Below, piece after piece: positions 5,902-6,585 of a stretch of 6,585 nt of DNA (position 1 is its first letter; every line of letters starts with the position of its first letter). Position numbers and translations under genes: made by a program. The notes under the pieces are model-generated. The model ran no database searches and was not told the DNA's origin. It saw only the letters and a program-made list of their open reading frames with translations. Source of the DNA: Fimbriimonadaceae bacterium. Its GTDB lineage: Bacteria > Armatimonadota > Fimbriimonadia > Fimbriimonadales > Fimbriimonadaceae. Location of the stretch: NCBI GenBank assembly GCA_014380605.1, contig JACMJO010000013.1:1-6585 (forward strand). The letters run 5' to 3'.

Positions 5902-5907
5902 ATGATA
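5902..5907 (-). promoter_or_regulatory. Possible -10 element for bS18
   Basis: TATCAT on the minus strand matches the -10 consensus at five of six bases and would start a transcript about 33 nt before the bS18 ATG, including the whole leader hairpin. The hexamer 17 bp upstream (ATGGGA) matches the -35 consensus at only three positions. The 92-bp gap 5863-5954 must hold promoters for both divergent genes. On the plus strand, TTGAAC (5918-5923) and TAGGAT (5940-5945), 16 bp apart, form a weak candidate that would give a nearly leaderless transcript for the VOC gene. Confidence 0.3.
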
Positions 5908-5954
5908 CCCGAACGAATTGAACCTCCCATCCCAAGGCGTAGGATGGTCTAGCG

Positions 5955-6585
5955 ATGGCAGACGCACTATTCAAGAAGATTCGGCTTGCGACAACTAAGC
6001 TGGGCGAGATGCGGAAGTTCTATGGGGAAACCCTAGGTTTTCCCGTGATCGTTGATGGTGAAAACCAGTTTGCGATCCAAGTTGGAAGTTCAGTCCTGGA
6101 GTTTCATATCTCGGCAACCGTTGGGCAACCCCTCTATCACTACGCGATGAATATTCCCGAGAACCAGATCGAGGACGCCCTCGCCTGGGCTCAAGAGAGA
6201 ATCGAGATCGTGGTCAATCCAAGCACGGGCCACCCGATCTTTGAGTTCGCCCATTGGAATGCCCATGCCTTTTACTTCCTGGACCCGGAAGGCAATATTG
6301 GAGAGGTCATCGCCCGTCACACGATGGGCAATGCGTCGTCAAAGCGATTCGAAGTAGAACAAGTCGAGTGTGTGAGCGAGCTTGGCGTAGCTACCTCCAA
6401 TGTTCCCTTGGCGGCCCAACTGCTCGCCGACAAGTTTGGCCTCTTGCCCTATCCAGATCCAAATGCATCCTCAAACGAGGAGTTTCAAGCCGTTGGGTCG
6501 GAGTCAGGCATGTTCATCGTTGCAAAGAAGGGTCGGATGTGGCTGTCCAGCGATCAGAAGGCCGGGGCATTTCCTGCATCGGTTG
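5955..6585 (+). CDS. VOC-superfamily (glyoxalase/bleomycin-resistance/dioxygenase fold) protein, two domains, 3' end cut off
   Basis: 210 codons are present and the gene runs off the window. The first paired beta-alpha-beta-beta-beta module covers about residues 7-122: KIRLATTKLGEMRKFYGETL (8-27) is the classic opening, and FYFLDPEGNIGEVIAR (106-121) the classic closing strand, with Glu117 in the usual metal-ligand place. His62 (YHYAM) fits a second ligand. The first-strand His of many enzymes is Arg10 here, so metal binding by this module is doubtful. A second module begins at about 134-163 (VEQVECVSELGVATSNVPLAAQLLADKFGL) and is incomplete. AGGA (5941-5944) lies 10 nt before the ATG as a possible ribosome-binding site. 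Superfamily placement is secure. Enzyme, resistance protein or non-catalytic binder cannot be decided from this part. It is divergent from bS18 with 92 bp between the starts. Confidence 0.9.
   Translation, partial: MADALFKKIRLATTKLGEMRKFYGETLGFPVIVDGENQFAIQVGSSVLEFHISATVGQPLYHYAMNIPENQIEDALAWAQERIEIVVNPSTGHPIFEFAHWNAHAFYFLDPEGNIGEVIARHTMGNASSKRFEVEQVECVSELGVATSNVPLAAQLLADKFGLLPYPDPNASSNEEFQAVGSESGMFIVAKKGRMWLSSDQKAGAFPASV

Noticed and set aside
5311..5952. 213-aa plus-strand open frame
   Set aside because: It is antisense to bS18 and runs through the terminator hairpin. The opposite strand encodes an unmistakable ribosomal protein.
6090..6320. 76-aa minus-strand open frame
   Set aside because: It is antisense to the VOC gene, which shows clear superfamily motifs on the plus strand.

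Overview
The window comes from a diderm (Gram-negative-type) bacterium. It encodes an RND efflux permease, a lipoprotein adaptor, a TolC-type outer-membrane channel and a second predicted outer-membrane beta-barrel. GC content is moderate, and the genes make free use of GTG and TTG starts. The phylum cannot be fixed from this sequence. The AbrB-type regulator leading an efflux operon, and a cysteine-free bS18 with long tails encoded outside an rpsF/ssb/rplI cluster, point away from classic Proteobacteria; a lineage such as Armatimonadota is a guess, not a finding.

Minus strand, 4257 down to 1: one tightly packed efflux operon. Order of transcription is an AbrB/SpoVT-type DNA-binding protein (4257-3961), a TolC-family outer-membrane factor (3964-2660), a periplasmic adaptor lipoprotein (2663-1176) and the N-terminal 390 codons of an AcrB-type RND transporter (1172 to the window edge). 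Consecutive genes overlap by four bases (ATGA at 3964-3961, TTGA at 2663-2660) or are 3 nt apart, so they are very probably co-transcribed and translationally coupled. Together they encode all three parts of an envelope-spanning pump plus a likely local regulator.

Plus strand, 4279-5292: a divergently transcribed DUF3187-like outer-membrane protein. The short region it shares with the efflux operon (about 4222-4296) is rich in repeats: a three-copy 9-bp tandem repeat, a perfect 10-bp inverted repeat and a CCAAT-N5-ATTGG dyad. These are good operator candidates.

5297-5332: a hairpin between convergent genes, likely a bidirectional terminator. Minus strand, 5862-5344: ribosomal protein bS18 with an N-terminal tail and a 60-residue Arg/Tyr- then Ala/Pro-rich C-terminal tail. 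It lacks the zinc-type cysteines and stands alone without rpsF, ssb or rplI beside it. Its 5' leader contains a GC-rich hairpin just before the start codon. Plus strand, 5955 to the end: a two-domain VOC (glyoxalase/dioxygenase superfamily) protein, cut off by the window edge.

No tRNA, rRNA, CRISPR array or insertion sequence was seen. No stretch over 300 bases lacks a gene.
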